64,000 nucleotides of DNA. Origin: Phenylobacterium sp. J426. Its GTDB lineage: Bacteria; Pseudomonadota; Alphaproteobacteria; Caulobacterales; Caulobacteraceae. Location of the stretch: positions 806,001 to 870,000 of the forward strand of contig NZ_JAJOMY010000001.1 in assembly GCF_024699945.1 (NCBI RefSeq), given 5' to 3'. The translations under genes and the position numbers were made by a program. Shown here in pieces: positions 8,755 to 19,366 of this stretch; the first letter of the stretch is position 1; every line of letters starts with the position of its first letter. Below the pieces are notes generated by a model that was given only the letters and a program-made list of their open reading frames with translations, ran no database searches and was not told where the DNA came from.

Positions 8755-9506
8755 CGCAGCGGCTTCAGGAAACGCTCGGGGGCCAGGTCCAGCCAGGTCC
8801 AGGGCTTCAGCACCGCCGCACCCTCGCGCCACGACACGATGACCCGTCGCGCCTTGCCCGCCACGTTGTCCGCAGGAACGAGGCCGACGCCCACCGCCTG
8901 CGGCCAGCGGCTGTCCAGCGAGTTGTCGCGGTTGTCGCCCAGCACGAAGTAGTGGCCCTGCGGTACGACGACGGGTCCGAAGTCGTCGCCCTCGTAGCCC
9001 GGGCCGCGGTCGTAGGTGAGATAGCTGCGGCCGTCGGGCCCAGTCTCGCGCACCTGCTCGACCATGACGCCCGCCGCCTCCGGATCCTCGATCACGCCCA
9101 GCCGCTGCTGCGGCAGAGGCCGGCCGTTCAGGATCACCTGGCCGCCGCGCAGTTCGACAGTGTCGCCGGCCAGGCCGATCACCCGCTTGATGTAAAGCTC
9201 GCGGGTGTCGCGCGGCAGCTTGAACACCGCCACGTCGCCGCGCTCGGGCGTCCGCGCGAACAGCCGTCCCGCCGGCAGCGGGGGCGAGAAGGGGACCGAG
9301 TGCCGGCTCCAGCCATAGTCGAACTTCGAGATCAGCAGGTAGTCGCCGGTCCGAACGCCCGGCTCCATCGAGCTCGACGGAATGGTGTTCGGCTGGAACA
9401 GCAGGACCCGCAGCACCAGCGCGATGAGTAGGGCCAGCAGCAGGGTCTTCAGCGTGTCCACGAGGTCGTGCGCGACGCCGGTCGCAGAGGCGGTGGCTTG
9501 GGTCAT
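8751..9506 (-). CDS. lepB: signal peptidase I
   Basis: LepB cleaves signal peptides from Sec-exported proteins. The 251-residue protein has an N-terminal membrane segment (residues about 15-35), the Ser nucleophile in IPSSSMEPG, the general-base Lys in YIKRVIGLAGD, and the GDNRDNSLDSR box. Length fits alphaproteobacterial enzymes. It is convergent with the EF-hand gene. Confidence 0.95.
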   Translation of the reverse strand: MTQATASATGVAHDLVDTLKTLLLALLIALVLRVLLFQPNTIPSSSMEPGVRTGDYLLISKFDYGWSRHSVPFSPPLPAGRLFARTPERGDVAVFKLPRDTRELYIKRVIGLAGDTVELRGGQVILNGRPLPQQRLGVIEDPEAAGVMVEQVRETGPDGRSYLTYDRGPGYEGDDFGPVVVPQGHYFVLGDNRDNSLDSRWPQAVGVGLVPADNVAGKARRVIVSWREGAAVLKPWTWLDLAPERFLKPLR

Positions 9507-9549
9507 GACCGCAGCGTGGCGGCTTCGGGCCCGGATGCGAGGCCGGACC

Positions 9550-9580
9550 TGTCCGGACGCCCGCCGTTCGTGTCCGGACG
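9550..9580. promoter_or_regulatory. two direct copies of palindromic TGTCCGGACG, 21 bp apart
   Basis: Copies lie at 9550-9559 and 9571-9580, between the lepB start (9506) and the end of the next upstream gene (9583). A spacing of two helical turns suits cooperative binding at the lepB promoter. The same 8-bp core occurs at 8373-8382. This is a candidate only. Confidence 0.3.
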
Positions 9581-9582
9581 TC

Positions 9583-10006
9583 CTACTGGGCGGCGAGCCC
9601 GCGGACCTTCATGGTCACCGGCGGGTCGGCGTCCGGGCCGCCGTTCGACAGCGCGCCCTGCACCAGCACCGGCTTCTGGACGACCATCTTGGCCATCTCG
9701 GCCGGCATATCCAGGCGCACGACAGTGACGTGGAAGGCCGCTGGCCGCTTCGGGTCCCCCTTCGACCCCCTGCAGGCAGATCCGCTCCGACATCACCAGG
9801 GCGTAGTAGTCGGTGTGTCGCTCGCGCGCCGCCGTATCGGCCTCCGCCTCGTCGAAAGCCTCGATGGCGTACACCGTGCCCTTCAGGAAGGTCGCGGAGT
9901 CGCCGTAGGGTACGCAGGCTGGACCCGTGTCGGCGGCCGCCCTGGCCGGGGCGGCGGCGAGGCTGGCGAGGGCGGCCACGGCCGCGAGCACGGCTGGGCG
10001 GATCAC
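9583..10006 (-). CDS. secreted protein of unknown function, with one frameshift
   Basis: About 140 residues after removing one extra base in the run 9756-9760. A clear signal peptide ends near residue 24 (APARAAA). The mature part has two Cys (GPACVPYG and SERICLQG) and a C-terminal half ending VTMKVRGLAAQ. I do not recognise a family. It sits between truA and lepB on the same strand. Confidence 0.55.
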
Positions 10007-10041
10007 CGGAAATCCCTTCGTGGAGCTTGGCCGAGCCTGGG

Positions 10042-10780
10042 TCAGTAGGAGACCCCTGTCAAATAGAGCCCCTCCGCTGGGGCGACGGGACCGCAGGCCT
10101 TGCGGTCGCGGGCCTCCAGCGCCGCCTTGACGTCGGCCTTCGTCCAGCGGCCCACGCCCACCTCGGCCAGGGTGCCGGTCATAGAGCGCACCTGGCGGTG
10201 CAGGAACGAGCGCGACGCGAAGTCCAGCAGCACATAGTCGCCCTCCCGGCGCACCGCCGCCACGTCCAGCGTCTTACAGGGGGGACTTCGCCTGGCAGCC
10301 GAGGTCACGGAAGGTCGTGAAGTCATGGTGGCCCACCAGCACCTGGGCGGCCTCGTGCATGGCCTGAGCGTCCAGCGGCTTCTTCATGTGCCAGACCCGG
10401 CCCTGGTCCAGCGCGGGCGGCGCCATGCGGTTCAGGATCCTGTAGAGGTAGCGCCGCTCCTTGGCGGAGAACCGCGCGTGCCAGTCGCCCTCGGCGACCT
10501 GTGCGTCCAGGATCACGATCGGCTCGGTGACGAGGTGCGCGTTCAGCGCGTTGCGAACGGTCTCCGGGTTCCAGTCCTTCGCGAGGTCGATGTGGATCAC
10601 CTGGCCGGTCGCGTGCACGCCGGTATCGGTGCGGCCCGCCGCCTGCAGGCGGAGCGTCTCGCCGCAGAATCCTTTCACCGCCCGCTCGATGGCGCCCTGC
10701 ACACTGGGCAGGTCGGCCTGGGCCTGGAAGCCGTGATAGGGCCGGCCGTCGTACTCGATGAGCAGGCGGTAGCGGGGCAT
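10042..10780 (-). CDS. truA: tRNA pseudouridine(38-40) synthase, with one frameshift
   Basis: TruA modifies positions 38-40 in the anticodon arm of tRNAs. The N-terminal part has IEYDGRPYHGFQ and the catalytic Asp in AAGRTDTGVHA. The C-terminal part (LHRQVRSMTGTL, LYLTGVSY) lies in another frame after an extra base in the run 10279-10284. Corrected length is 245 residues, normal for the family. The start overlaps the fmt stop as ATGA, so the pair is coupled. Confidence 0.92.
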
Positions 10781-11718
10781 CAGCCGAGCGTCGTCCCGGC
10801 GGCCACCGGGGTTCCGCGCAGGAAGGCTTCGGCGTCCTGCGGCCCGCGGCCCTCCCGCTGCACGCGCAGCAGGCGCACCGCGCCCCTCTCATTGTCGGCG
10901 CCGCAGGCGACCCGCAGCCGATCGTCCAGCACCTCACCCGGCGCGCCCTCGCCCTCCGCCCGCTCCGACAGCAGAGCCTTCACCCGCACCGGCCCCTTCT
11001 CGGTCGGCAGCTCGAACCAGGCGCCCGGGAAAGGCGACAGCCCGCGGATCTTGCGGTCGACCTCGGGTGCGGGCCTGGTCCAGTCGATCCGCGCCTCCTT
11101 CGACCGGATCTTCTTGGCGTAGGTGACGCCGTCATCCGCCTGCGCCGCTTCCGCCGCCCGCCCCGCCGCGATCGCATCCAGGGTCGCGACGATCAGCTCG
11201 GCCCCCGCCGCCGCCAGACGGTCGTGCAGCGAGCCCGCCGTCTCCAGGGCGTCGATACGCACCGTCGCCGTCGACAGCACCGGCCCCTCGTCCAGCCCCT
11301 CGGTCATCCGCATGACCTGCACGCCGGTGACCTTGTCGCCGGCCATGATCGCCCGCTGGATGGGAGCCGCGCCGCGCCAGCGGGGCAGCAGAGAAGCGTG
11401 CACGTTGAACGACCCCAGCCGCGGCGCCTCCAGGACCTCCCGCGGCAGGATCTGGCCGAAGGCGACCACCACCGCGGCGTCGAGGTCCAGCGCGGCGAAG
11501 GCGGCGACCTCCGCAGGGTCGCGCATCGAAGCCGGCGTCCGTACCGGAATGCCTCGGCTCTGCGCGAATGCGTGCACCGGCGAGGGCTTCAGCTCGTGGC
11601 CGCGGCCGCGCGGGGCCGGGGGCTGGGAATAGACGCAGGCCACCTCATGGCCTGCGTCCACAATGGCGGACAGCGCCGAGACGGCGAAATCGGGAGTGCC
11701 CAGGAAGGCCAGACGCAT
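10780..11718 (-). CDS. fmt: methionyl-tRNA formyltransferase
   Basis: Fmt formylates initiator Met-tRNA. The 312-residue protein shows the N-terminal [13 protein letters not shown], the formyl-binding [17 protein letters not shown] region with the catalytic Asn/His, and the C-terminal OB-fold domain. Its usual partner def lies 3 kb away on the same strand, separated by two genes of opposite orientation. Confidence 0.96.
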   Translation of the reverse strand: MRLAFLGTPDFAVSALSAIVDAGHEVACVYSQPPAPRGRGHELKPSPVHAFAQSRGIPVRTPASMRDPAEVAAFAALDLDAAVVVAFGQILPREVLEAPRLGSFNVHASLLPRWRGAAPIQRAIMAGDKVTGVQVMRMTEGLDEGPVLSTATVRIDALETAGSLHDRLAAAGAELIVATLDAIAAGRAAEAAQADDGVTYAKKIRSKEARIDWTRPAPEVDRKIRGLSPFPGAWFELPTEKGPVRVKALLSERAEGEGAPGEVLDDRLRVACGADNERGAVRLLRVQREGRGPQDAEAFLRGTPVAAGTTLG

Positions 11719-11749
11719 GGGCGGGGTTTAGCCGCGCGAGGCGCATAAG

Positions 11750-11775
11750 GGAACTGAGGGGCAAGCGTCGCCGTT
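11750..11775 (+). promoter_or_regulatory. EcfG-type general stress promoter
   Basis: GGAAC at 11750-11754 and CGTT at 11772-11775 are separated by 17 bases. This matches the alphaproteobacterial EcfG/SigT consensus GGAAC-N16/17-CGTT. It lies 28 bases before the ATG of the small lipoprotein gene, in the right orientation. Confidence 0.65.
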
Positions 11776-11802
11776 CGACGCCCGACAATCGGAGATGGAC
11801 CC

Positions 11803-12126
11803 ATGAACAAGCTGATCGCCGTCACCGCCTCCGGCCTCCTCGTCGCGCTCGCCGCCTGCAGCGAGCGTGAACGCGTCGACACGGGCAACGATGTGGAGGC
11901 GGCCGCCGGGAAGATCGCCGCCGAGGCGCGCGAAGCCGTCAACAGCCCCGAGCTCAAGGAAGTGGGATCCGAGATCAAAGAAGCCGCCGGTGACGCCGGC
12001 CAGGTCATCAAGGATACGGCCAAGGGCGCGGCCCGGGGTGCGCGCGAAGGCGCCGCCAAGGTCGAAGCCGAGACGCGCGACGAGGCGGGGGACGCCAACC
12101 GCGCGGCTCACGACGCCACCCACTAG
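11803..12126 (+). CDS. small lipoprotein, probably stress-induced
   Basis: A 107-residue protein with a signal peptide and lipobox LAAC at residues 17-20. The mature part is charged, Ala-rich and helical (AAGKIAAEAREAV, IKEAAGDAGQVIKDTAKGAARGAREGAAKVEAE), resembling late-embryogenesis or apolipoprotein-like amphipathic repeats. It is preceded by a near-perfect EcfG promoter, and GGAG lies 11 bases before ATG. The role is probably envelope stress protection; this is inference. Confidence 0.7.
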   Translation: MNKLIAVTASGLLVALAACSERERVDTGNDVEAAAGKIAAEAREAVNSPELKEVGSEIKEAAGDAGQVIKDTAKGAARGAREGAAKVEAETRDEAGDANRAAHDATH

Positions 12127-12271
12127 GCCCGCTCCCTTAAGCTTGAAGGCGCAAATGCGGCGCGGCGGACACACGCCCGCAAACCGTGCGCTCTAGCTCG
12201 TGCCGGAACTGATCCTGGGGAGGAGCGGAAACGTTGGTGAGCCGATCCGTCGGCCAGGGAGTGTTTTGAGA

Positions 12272-14788
12272 GTGATCCGCCGTCCCCGCGCGCCCCGCTG
12301 GGCGCTTCTCCTCGCCGGCAGCGCCATGGCTCTGTCGCTGCCGCCGCTCGCCCACGCCCAGGCCCCCAGCCGACAGGCTGCGCCGGCGGACGAGGCGATG
12401 CTCGACGAGGAAGGCTATGAGGTCGACGAGCTGGTGGTCACCGCCGCTCGGGAGATCGCGCCGCGCGGCTCCGTCGTCGGCGTGGCCGAACCCGAGATCG
12501 TCCTCGACCAGCGCGAGATTCGCGCCCTCGGCGTCGGATCGGTGACGGAGTTGCTGGCCGCGCTCGAGCCGCAGCTCGCCTCGGGCCGCGGCCGCGCCGG
12601 CGGCCGACCGATCATTCTCCTCAACGGCCAGCGCATCTCGAGCTTCCGCGAGGTGCGCGACCTCCCGCCCGAGGCCATCGTCCGCATGGAGATCCTCCCC
12701 GAGGAGGTGGCGCTGCGCTACGGCTACCGCGCCGACCAGCGGGTGGTGAACTTCGTCCTGCGCCGCCGATTCCGCGCGATCACCGTCGAGACCGGCGTCA
12801 CCCTTCCCACGGCCGGTGGGCAGGAGAGCTACGACGCCACCGTCGACGGCCTGCTGATCGGCGACGACGCCCGCCAGCAGGTGAACCTCAAGGCCGGCCT
12901 GCAGACGCCGCTGCTGGAATCTCAGCGCAATGTCGTCCGCATCCCCGACGAGACCGCCTTCCGCACCCTGGTCTCCCGGCAGGAGAACCTCTCGCTCAAC
13001 GCCATCTACGCTCGCCCGCTCGGCGAGGGCGTCAGCGCCACCCTGAACGGCAGCCTGGAGTGGACCGACAGCACGGGACGTCTCGGGCAGGACCCCGGCG
13101 CGCTGGACGCGCTGCGCCGCCTCACCGACAGCAACGTGGCCCACCTCGGCGGCACGGTGAACGGCGCGGTCTCCGGCTGGCGCTGGACCCTCACCGGCAA
13201 CGCCGACTGGAGCGAGACCCAGACGACGACCGAAGTGGCCTACGACCCCGTACTCGGCTGGCGCGCCCCGAACACCGCCCGCTCGACGGTCACCTCGGCC
13301 GACGTGCAGGGCCTGGTGAACGGCACGCTGTTCGACCTGCCGGCGGGCGCCGTCAACGCAGCCTTCACCGTCGCGGGCGGAACCCAGCGCGTGGAGAGCC
13401 AATCCTTCCGGCTCGGGACTCGCCTCGACACAGACCTCGATCGCCAGACGGTGACCGCCCAGGCCAACTTCGACGCCCCCCTCGCCAGCCGCCGGCGCGG
13501 CGGGATCGAAGGCCTCGGCGACCTTTCAGTGAACTTCAACGCCAACGTCGAGCACTACTCCGACTTCGGCTCGCTCTACACCTTGGGCGGCGGCGTCACC
13601 TGGTCGCCGATCCAGCCCGTGCGCCTGATCGCCTCGTTCACGGACGAGGACGGCGCGCCCACGATCCAACAGCTGGGCAATCCCGAGATCATCACGCCCA
13701 ACGTCCGGGTCTTCGACTTCACGACCGGTCAGACGGTGGAGGTCGCCCAGGCGACCGGCGGCAACCCCGACCTCGCGGCCGACAACCGGCAGGTTCTGAA
13801 GCTCGGCCTGACAATCAAGCCGTTCGACGAAACCGACCTCACCTTCCGCGCCGACTACACCCGAACGCGCACGCGCGACGAGATCGCCAGCTTCCCGGCC
13901 ATCACGCCCGAGATCGAGGCGGCGTTCCCGGATCGGATCGTCCGTGACGCCCTCACCAACCAACTCGTCCGCATCGATACCCGGCCGGTGAACTTCGACC
14001 GGCACGACGAGCAGCAGCTGCGCTGGGGCTTCAACTACTCCCGGCCCATTCGCAACACGCGGACGCCCGCCTTCGCCCAGCCGCGGCCGCAAGGCGCGGC
14101 GGCCGCCGAGGGCGCTCCGCCGGCGGAAGGCCCTCCGCGAGGCGAGGGCGGTGGGCGCGCAGCCGGTGGGTTCAGCGGCGGGGCCGGCGGCTTCGGCCCA
14201 GGCGGCGGGCGGCGCGGCGGCTTCGGCGGCGGCAACCTGCAGTTCGCCGTCTTCCACACGTGGCGAATCGAGGACGAGGTGCTGATCCGCCCGGGTGTCC
14301 CGGTGCTCGACCTGCTCGGCGGCTCGGCCCTGACGCAGGGCGGCGGCACGCCGAAGCATCAGGTCGACGTCCAGGCCGGCGTCTCCCGCAATGGTCTCGG
14401 CGCTCGTCTCAACGCCCGCTGGCAGCAGGGGACCGAGGTGGACGGCGGCGCCGGCGACCGGAGCCTGCGGTTCTCAGACCTGACCACCGTCGACCTGCGG
14501 CTCTTCGCGGACCTCGGCCTGCAGCCGATGGCGCGCAGCAATCCGTGGATGCGCGGCGCCCGGGTGAGCCTGAACATCGACAATGTCTTCGACCAGGTGC
14601 GCACCGTCCGCGACGAGGCGGGCCTCGTGCCGCTCACCTACCAGCCGGACCTGATCGACCCGCTGGGCCGCACGGTGCGGGTCAGCTTCCGCAAGCTCTT
14701 CCTGCCCAGGCGCGCCGTCCCGCCGCCTGGGCAAGGCCAAGGACGGCAGAACGAGGGCCGCGGCCAGCCGGCGCGGCCGGCGACCTAG
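12272..14788 (+). CDS. TonB-dependent outer-membrane receptor with an RGG-rich insert
   Basis: About 838 residues. GTG 12272 has AGGGAG 10 bases upstream and gives a signal peptide ending AHAQA. A TonB-box-like [10 protein letters not shown] follows, then a plug domain ([22 protein letters not shown]) and a beta-barrel with regular alternating strands, ending in VRVSFRKLF. Residues about 610-655 form a Gly/Ala/Arg-rich insert ([19 protein letters not shown]), probably in an extracellular loop. The ligand is unknown. The gene lies between def and fmt, on the other strand. Confidence 0.8.
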   Translation: MIRRPRAPRWALLLAGSAMALSLPPLAHAQAPSRQAAPADEAMLDEEGYEVDELVVTAAREIAPRGSVVGVAEPEIVLDQREIRALGVGSVTELLAALEPQLASGRGRAGGRPIILLNGQRISSFREVRDLPPEAIVRMEILPEEVALRYGYRADQRVVNFVLRRRFRAITVETGVTLPTAGGQESYDATVDGLLIGDDARQQVNLKAGLQTPLLESQRNVVRIPDETAFRTLVSRQENLSLNAIYARPLGEGVSATLNGSLEWTDSTGRLGQDPGALDALRRLTDSNVAHLGGTVNGAVSGWRWTLTGNADWSETQTTTEVAYDPVLGWRAPNTARSTVTSADVQGLVNGTLFDLPAGAVNAAFTVAGGTQRVESQSFRLGTRLDTDLDRQTVTAQANFDAPLASRRRGGIEGLGDLSVNFNANVEHYSDFGSLYTLGGGVTWSPIQPVRLIASFTDEDGAPTIQQLGNPEIITPNVRVFDFTTGQTVEVAQATGGNPDLAADNRQVLKLGLTIKPFDETDLTFRADYTRTRTRDEIASFPAITPEIEAAFPDRIVRDALTNQLVRIDTRPVNFDRHDEQQLRWGFNYSRPIRNTRTPAFAQPRPQGAAAAEGAPPAEGPPRGEGGGRAAGGFSGGAGGFGPGGGRRGGFGGGNLQFAVFHTWRIEDEVLIRPGVPVLDLLGGSALTQGGGTPKHQVDVQAGVSRNGLGARLNARWQQGTEVDGGAGDRSLRFSDLTTVDLRLFADLGLQPMARSNPWMRGARVSLNIDNVFDQVRTVRDEAGLVPLTYQPDLIDPLGRTVRVSFRKLFLPRRAVPPPGQGQGRQNEGRGQPARPAT

Positions 14789-15294
14789 GCCGCCTTGGTG
14801 AGCTTCTTGACCTTCTTCACCGCCTGTTCGCGCTTCAGGCGCGACAGGTGGTCGATGAACAGCACGCCTTCCAGGTGGTCCATCTCGTGCTGGATGCAGA
14901 CCGCGAAGAGCCCTTCGGCGTCTTCTTCCACCTGCTGGCCGTTGTAGTCGAGGTAGCGGAGCTTCACCCGCGCCGGCCGTTCGACCTCGTCGAAATATTC
15001 AGGTACCGAGAGACAGCCTTCCTCGTACGGCGCGGTCTCCTCCGAGGCCCAGAGGATCTCAGGGTTCACGAAATAGCGCGGCTGCGGCTCTTCCTCGGGC
15101 CGGGCCAGATCCATGACGATGACGCGTTTCGGCACGCCGATTTGGATCGCCGCCAGCCCGATGCCGGGCGCGTCGTACATGGTCTCCAGCATGTCATCCA
15201 TCAGCGCGCGCAGCGCGTCGTCAACGGCCTCGACGGGCTGCGACACCTGCTTCAGCACGGGATGGGGGACGGTAAGGATCTCGCGGATGGCCAT
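14785..15294 (-). CDS. def: peptide deformylase
   Basis: Def removes the formyl group from nascent proteins. All three motifs are present: [17 protein letters not shown] and QHEMDHLEG (iron ligands Cys and two His). ATG 15294 starts the conserved MAIREIL; an upstream in-frame start at 15330 adds only 12 unconserved residues. The corrected length is 169 residues. It is the last gene of the minus-strand series after rmuC, and its stop overlaps the end of the receptor gene. Confidence 0.96.
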   Translation of the reverse strand: MAIREILTVPHPVLKQVSQPVEAVDDALRALMDDMLETMYDAPGIGLAAIQIGVPKRVIVMDLARPEEEPQPRYFVNPEILWASEETAPYEEGCLSVPEYFDEVERPARVKLRYLDYNGQQVEEDAEGLFAVCIQHEMDHLEGVLFIDHLSRLKREQAVKKVKKLTKAA

Positions 15295-15344
15295 GGCGTG
15301 CGAGGTAGGTTCGGAATTCCTGAGCGTCAAGGTGGGAGAAGCGC

Positions 15345-16562
15345 CTACGCCCCCTGGCCGGCGGCCAGTCGCACGGTTGGCTGTTCTTCGTCCGAGAGTT
15401 TCGACAGCGCACGGACGCCCACCTCGATCGGCGGCAGCTCGGCGATCTCCTTGCCCTGGTGGTCGACCTTCAGGTCCTCGAAGCGCTTGGCCTGGGTCAG
15501 CACCTGGCTTTCCAGCGAGCCCACGAAGCGATTGTAGCGCTCGACGGCTGCGGTCAGCGCCTTGCCGACCGAGCCTGCGTGCTCGCCCATCACCGCGATG
15601 CGCTTGTAGAGCTCCTTGCCAAGCTCGGCGATGTTCTGGGCGTTGGCCGCCTGCTCCTCCACGCGCCAGCCGTAGGCCACGGCCTTGCAGAGCGCGAACA
15701 AGGTCGTCGGGGTCACGATAACGACGCGGCGGTCCATCGCCTCGGTCATCAGGTCGGGGGCGCGGTCCAGCGCCGCCGCCAGCGCGCTATCCAGCGGCAC
15801 GAACATCGCCACGAAGTCGGGCGAGGCGTCGAACTGGTCCCAGTAGGCCTTCGCCGACAGCCCCTGGATGTGGTTCTTCACCGAGGCCACGTGCCGCAGG
15901 CCCGCCCCATCGCGGGCGGCGTCGTCCAGCGCCTCCTGCAGTTCCAGGAAGGCGTTCAGCGAGCACTTGGCGTCGATCACGAACACGCCGCCGCCCGGCA
16001 GGCGCACGGTAACGTCCGGCCTGCGCCGGCCCTCCTCGGTGTCGGTCGAGGTCTGTTCGTCGAAGTCGTAGCGCGCCGACAGACCGGCGGCCTCCAGCAC
16101 GTTGCGCAAGGTCTGTTCGCCCCACCGACCCTGCACGCCCGCGCCGCGGCGCAGCGCCGCCGAGAGCTTGCGCGCCTCCTCCTGCGTTGCTGTCGAAGCC
16201 TGCAGCAGCTGGGTGATCTGCTGTTTCAGGCCGCCGGCTTCCTCGGCCCGCTGCTTCTCGACCTGGGCCACCTGCTCCTGGAATTTCTGCAGCGTCTCGG
16301 CCACCGGCTTCAGCTGCGCCTCGAGCCGGGCCTGGGCCAGCTGCTCGCGGCTGCGCACCTGCTCCTCGTTCTTGCGCAGGATTTCCTCAGCGACGTTGGT
16401 CGCCGACTGGGTGAGCTGGCTGCGCAGCAGCTCGCCTTGCTCCTCCAGCATCTTCGCCCGCAGTTCCGCGGCGGCGACGCGCATCTGCGCCTTCAGCGCC
16501 CAGACGACCGCGCCCGCGGCCACGACCGCCAGCGCCAGCACGAGGATCAGCAGCATGTTCAT
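15345..16562 (-). CDS. rmuC: DNA recombination protein RmuC
   Basis: A 405-residue RmuC-family protein. An N-terminal membrane helix (residues 3-23) is followed by a long coiled coil (about 25-135, rich in Glu/Gln/Leu) and the RmuC nuclease-like domain ([40 protein letters not shown]). RmuC limits DNA inversions at short repeats. It is 32 bases downstream of recR, continuing the replication/repair cluster. Confidence 0.93.
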   Translation of the reverse strand: MNMLLILVLALAVVAAGAVVWALKAQMRVAAAELRAKMLEEQGELLRSQLTQSATNVAEEILRKNEEQVRSREQLAQARLEAQLKPVAETLQKFQEQVAQVEKQRAEEAGGLKQQITQLLQASTATQEEARKLSAALRRGAGVQGRWGEQTLRNVLEAAGLSARYDFDEQTSTDTEEGRRRPDVTVRLPGGGVFVIDAKCSLNAFLELQEALDDAARDGAGLRHVASVKNHIQGLSAKAYWDQFDASPDFVAMFVPLDSALAAALDRAPDLMTEAMDRRVVIVTPTTLFALCKAVAYGWRVEEQAANAQNIAELGKELYKRIAVMGEHAGSVGKALTAAVERYNRFVGSLESQVLTQAKRFEDLKVDHQGKEIAELPPIEVGVRALSKLSDEEQPTVRLAAGQGA

Positions 16563-16594
16563 GCTGCGTTCCTATCAGATTCCGTGAGTCGGTT

Positions 16595-17197
16595 CTACGC
16601 CGGCCGCCGGGCGCGCATGGCCTGGGCGATTGTGCCGTCGTCCAGCCAGTCGAGCTCGCCGCCGACCGGCACGCCGCGGGCCAGCATGGTCACGGCGACG
16701 TCCGCAGCGGAGAGCCGTTCGGCCAGATAGTGGGCGGTCGTCTGGCCGTCGACGGTCGCCGGCAGGGCCAGGATCACCTCGCGCACGCCCGCGTCGCTCG
16801 CCCGTCCAACGAGCGGCCCGACCCGCAGGGCGTCGGGCCCGACGCCATCCAGCGCCGACAGCAGTCCGCCCAGCACGTGATACCGCCCGCGAAAGGCGCC
16901 AGCCCGCTCCATGGCCCAGAGGGCGCCCACCTCCTCCACCACGCAGATCAGGCTTCCGTCGCGAACGTTGTCCGAACAGATGGCGCAGGGGTCCTGGGTG
17001 TCCAGCGAGCCGCAGACCTGACAGGTCTTCACCCGCGCCGCCGCTTCCGCCAGCGCGTCCGACAGCGGCAGCAACAGCTGATCGCGCCGCTTGAGCAGGG
17101 CCAGCGCCGCGCGCCGCGCCGACCGCGGCCCGAGCCCCGGCAGCTTGGCGAGCAGGCCGATCAGCCGCTCGATCTCAGGTCCCGCGGAAGCCGCCAC
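16595..17197 (-). CDS. recR: recombination mediator protein RecR
   Basis: A 200-residue protein of the RecFOR pathway. It has the helix-hairpin-helix ([14 protein letters not shown]), a four-Cys zinc finger ([16 protein letters not shown]) and a Toprim domain (LICVVEE). The GTG start directly follows the ybaB stop, so the two are coupled in the conserved dnaX-ybaB-recR operon. Confidence 0.96.
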   Translation of the reverse strand: MAASAGPEIERLIGLLAKLPGLGPRSARRAALALLKRRDQLLLPLSDALAEAAARVKTCQVCGSLDTQDPCAICSDNVRDGSLICVVEEVGALWAMERAGAFRGRYHVLGGLLSALDGVGPDALRVGPLVGRASDAGVREVILALPATVDGQTTAHYLAERLSAADVAVTMLARGVPVGGELDWLDDGTIAQAMRARRPA

Positions 17198-17524
17198 CTA
17201 GAACTTCGGCATCCCCGGCAGGCCCATGCCGGCCAGCGGGCCGGCCGCTTCCCGCATCAGCTCGGCCTGCTGGGCGTCCAGCTTGCGCTTGGCGTCGGCG
17301 TGGGCGGCGACCACCAGGTCGGCCACGACCTCGCCTTCGCCTGGCTGCATCAGGCTCTCGTCCAGGTCGACCCTGGCCAGCTCGCCCGTGCCCTTCAGCA
17401 CCACCTTCACCATGCCGCCGCCCGAGGTGCCCTCCACCTCCAGCTCCGCCAGCCTGTTCTGGGCGTCGGCCAGCTTCTGCTGCATGGCCTGGGCCTGCTT
17501 CATCAGCGAGTTCAGGTCTTTCAT
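17198..17524 (-). CDS. YbaB/EbfC nucleoid-associated protein
   Basis: A 108-residue DNA-binding protein of the YbaB/EbfC family. An N-terminal helix (LMKQAQAMQQKLADAQNRL) is followed by the conserved sheet (VEGTSGGGMVKVVLKGTGEL). It sits 7 bases after dnaX and abuts recR, as in most proteobacteria. Confidence 0.93.
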   Translation of the reverse strand: MKDLNSLMKQAQAMQQKLADAQNRLAELEVEGTSGGGMVKVVLKGTGELARVDLDESLMQPGEGEVVADLVVAAHADAKRKLDAQQAELMREAAGPLAGMGLPGMPKF

Positions 17525-17531
17525 CGCTACG

Positions 17532-19326
17532 CTACTCCTCGTCGTCCTCGGCTTCCGGCGGGGGCTCGGCCGCCTCGGTCGTTTCCGGCTGGATGGTCGT
17601 GCGGATGCCGACGATCTCGGCGCCAGGGAAGGCGCTCATCACCGACTGCACGAAGGGATCCTGCTCGATCTTCTCGCGCACCTCGCGCTGTTCGCGCTTC
17701 TGCTTCTCCCACAGGCTCTCGGCGCCGCCGCCGCCCTGGGCCGAGATCAGCCAGCGCTCGCCGGTCCATTCCCGCAGTCGCGCCACCAGCCGCTGGGCCA
17801 GGTCGCGCGGCGTGCCCGGCGCGGGTTCGTACTCGATGGCCCCCGGCCGGAAGCTGATCGGGCGGACGAACCGCTCGACGTCCAGCTTCAGCGTGATGTC
17901 GCGCTTCTGGTCGATGAGCTTCAGCACGTCCTCGAAGCTCTGCAGCGTCACCGCCGGCTGGGCCTGAGCCTGCGGCATCACCTGCCGGGCCACGGCCGTG
18001 GCGCCGCCGCCCTGCGGGACGCCACCACTCCCGCCGCCTCCGCCGCCGCCGCCGGGACCACCGCCGAGCGGCTCACCCGACTGCAGCTTCTTCAGCGCCT
18101 CCTCGGGCCCCGGCAGATCAGCCGCATAGGCCAGCCGGATCAGGGCCATGTCGACAGCCGCCGCGGCGTCCGGCGCGCGGCGCACCTCCTCGTAGGCCTT
18201 CAGCGTCAGCTGCCACATGCGCGACAGGATGCCGGGCGACACCGCTGCGCCGACCGCCGCCAGCCGCTGTGCCTGTTCCTTCGGCATGACCAGGGCGTTC
18301 GGCCCGATGGCCTTGGCCACGCTCGCCCCGTGCACGTGGTCCAGCAGGTCCAGCATCACCTGATCGGGGTTGGCGCCGTAGCCGTACAGCGTGCGGAACG
18401 TCTCGATGGCCTCGCCCGCTTGGCCGCGCATCAGCTGTTCGAACAGCGCGATGGTCTGCGCCCGGTCGGCCAGGCCCAGCATGTCGCGGATCGTGGCCGC
18501 CGTCACCGTCTGGCCGGGCTCGGCCTGGACGATCGCCTGGTCCAGCATCGACTGGCCGTCGCGCACCGAACCCTCCGCGGCCCGGGCGATCAGCATCAGT
18601 CCCTCGGCCTCGACGCGGGCGCCCTCGTTCTCGCAGATCATCTCCAGGTTCTTGACCAGCATCTCGGGTTCGACCCGGCGCAGGTCGAACCTCTGGGTGC
18701 GGGACAGGATGGTCACCGGCACCTTGCGGATCTCGGTGGTGGCGAAGATGAACTTGGCGTGCGGCGGCGGCTCCTCCAGCGTCTTCAGGAGCGCGTTGAA
18801 CGCCCCCGTCGACAGCATGTGGACCTCGTCGATGATGTAGACCTTGTAGCGGGCCTCTACGGGCGCATAGCGCACCCCGTCCAGCAGCTCGCGGATGTCG
18901 TTCACGCCGGTGCGCGAGGCGGCGTCCAGCTCAAGGACGTCCATGTGCCGGCCCTCGATGATCGACCGGCAGTGAAGCCCTTCCTCGGCCAGGTCCAGCG
19001 ACGGCTCGTGGACGGTGGCGGTCTCGTAGTTCAGCGCCCGGGCCAGCAGGCGCGCGGTCGTCGTCTTGCCCACGCCGCGGACGCCGGTGAGCATGAAGGC
19101 GTGCGCGATCCGTCCCGAGGCGAAGGCGTTGCGCAGCGTCCGGACCATGGCCTCCTGGCCGTAAAGGTCCTCGAACCGGCGAGGCCGGTATTTCCGCGCG
19201 ATGACGGTATAGGCCGACGAGCCCTCCTCCTGCGCAGGCGGCGCAGGCGGGGGGCGCGGCGCCGAACATGTCGCCCGTGTTCGGATCCCGCTCAGGAATC
19301 TCTTCGTCGTCCACCATCGCCGCCAT
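17532..19326 (-). CDS. dnaX: DNA polymerase III subunit gamma/tau, with one frameshift
   Basis: The clamp-loader ATPase. Walker A is GVRGVGKTTTAR, the DExx region is YIIDEVHML, and the sensor-like segment is SRTQRFDLRR. A Gly-rich linker (PGGGGGGGGSGG) leads to the tau C-terminal domain. The usual zinc-finger cysteines are mostly absent, as in other alphaproteobacteria. ATG 19326 opens with MAAMVDDEE; an extra base in the run 19249-19254 shifts the frame near residue 25. Corrected length is 597 residues. The shift is near the N-terminus, so it is not the programmed gamma/tau frameshift. Confidence 0.92.
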
Positions 19327-19366
19327 CTAATGGCTCGCACCCGGTGAACGGAAGGGGAAACCGCCC

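Noticed and set aside
19249..19254. Programmed frameshift in dnaX
   Set aside because: The known gamma/tau slip is in the middle of the gene. Here the shift is at about codon 25 and would abolish the ATPase, and similar indels occur in many unrelated genes.
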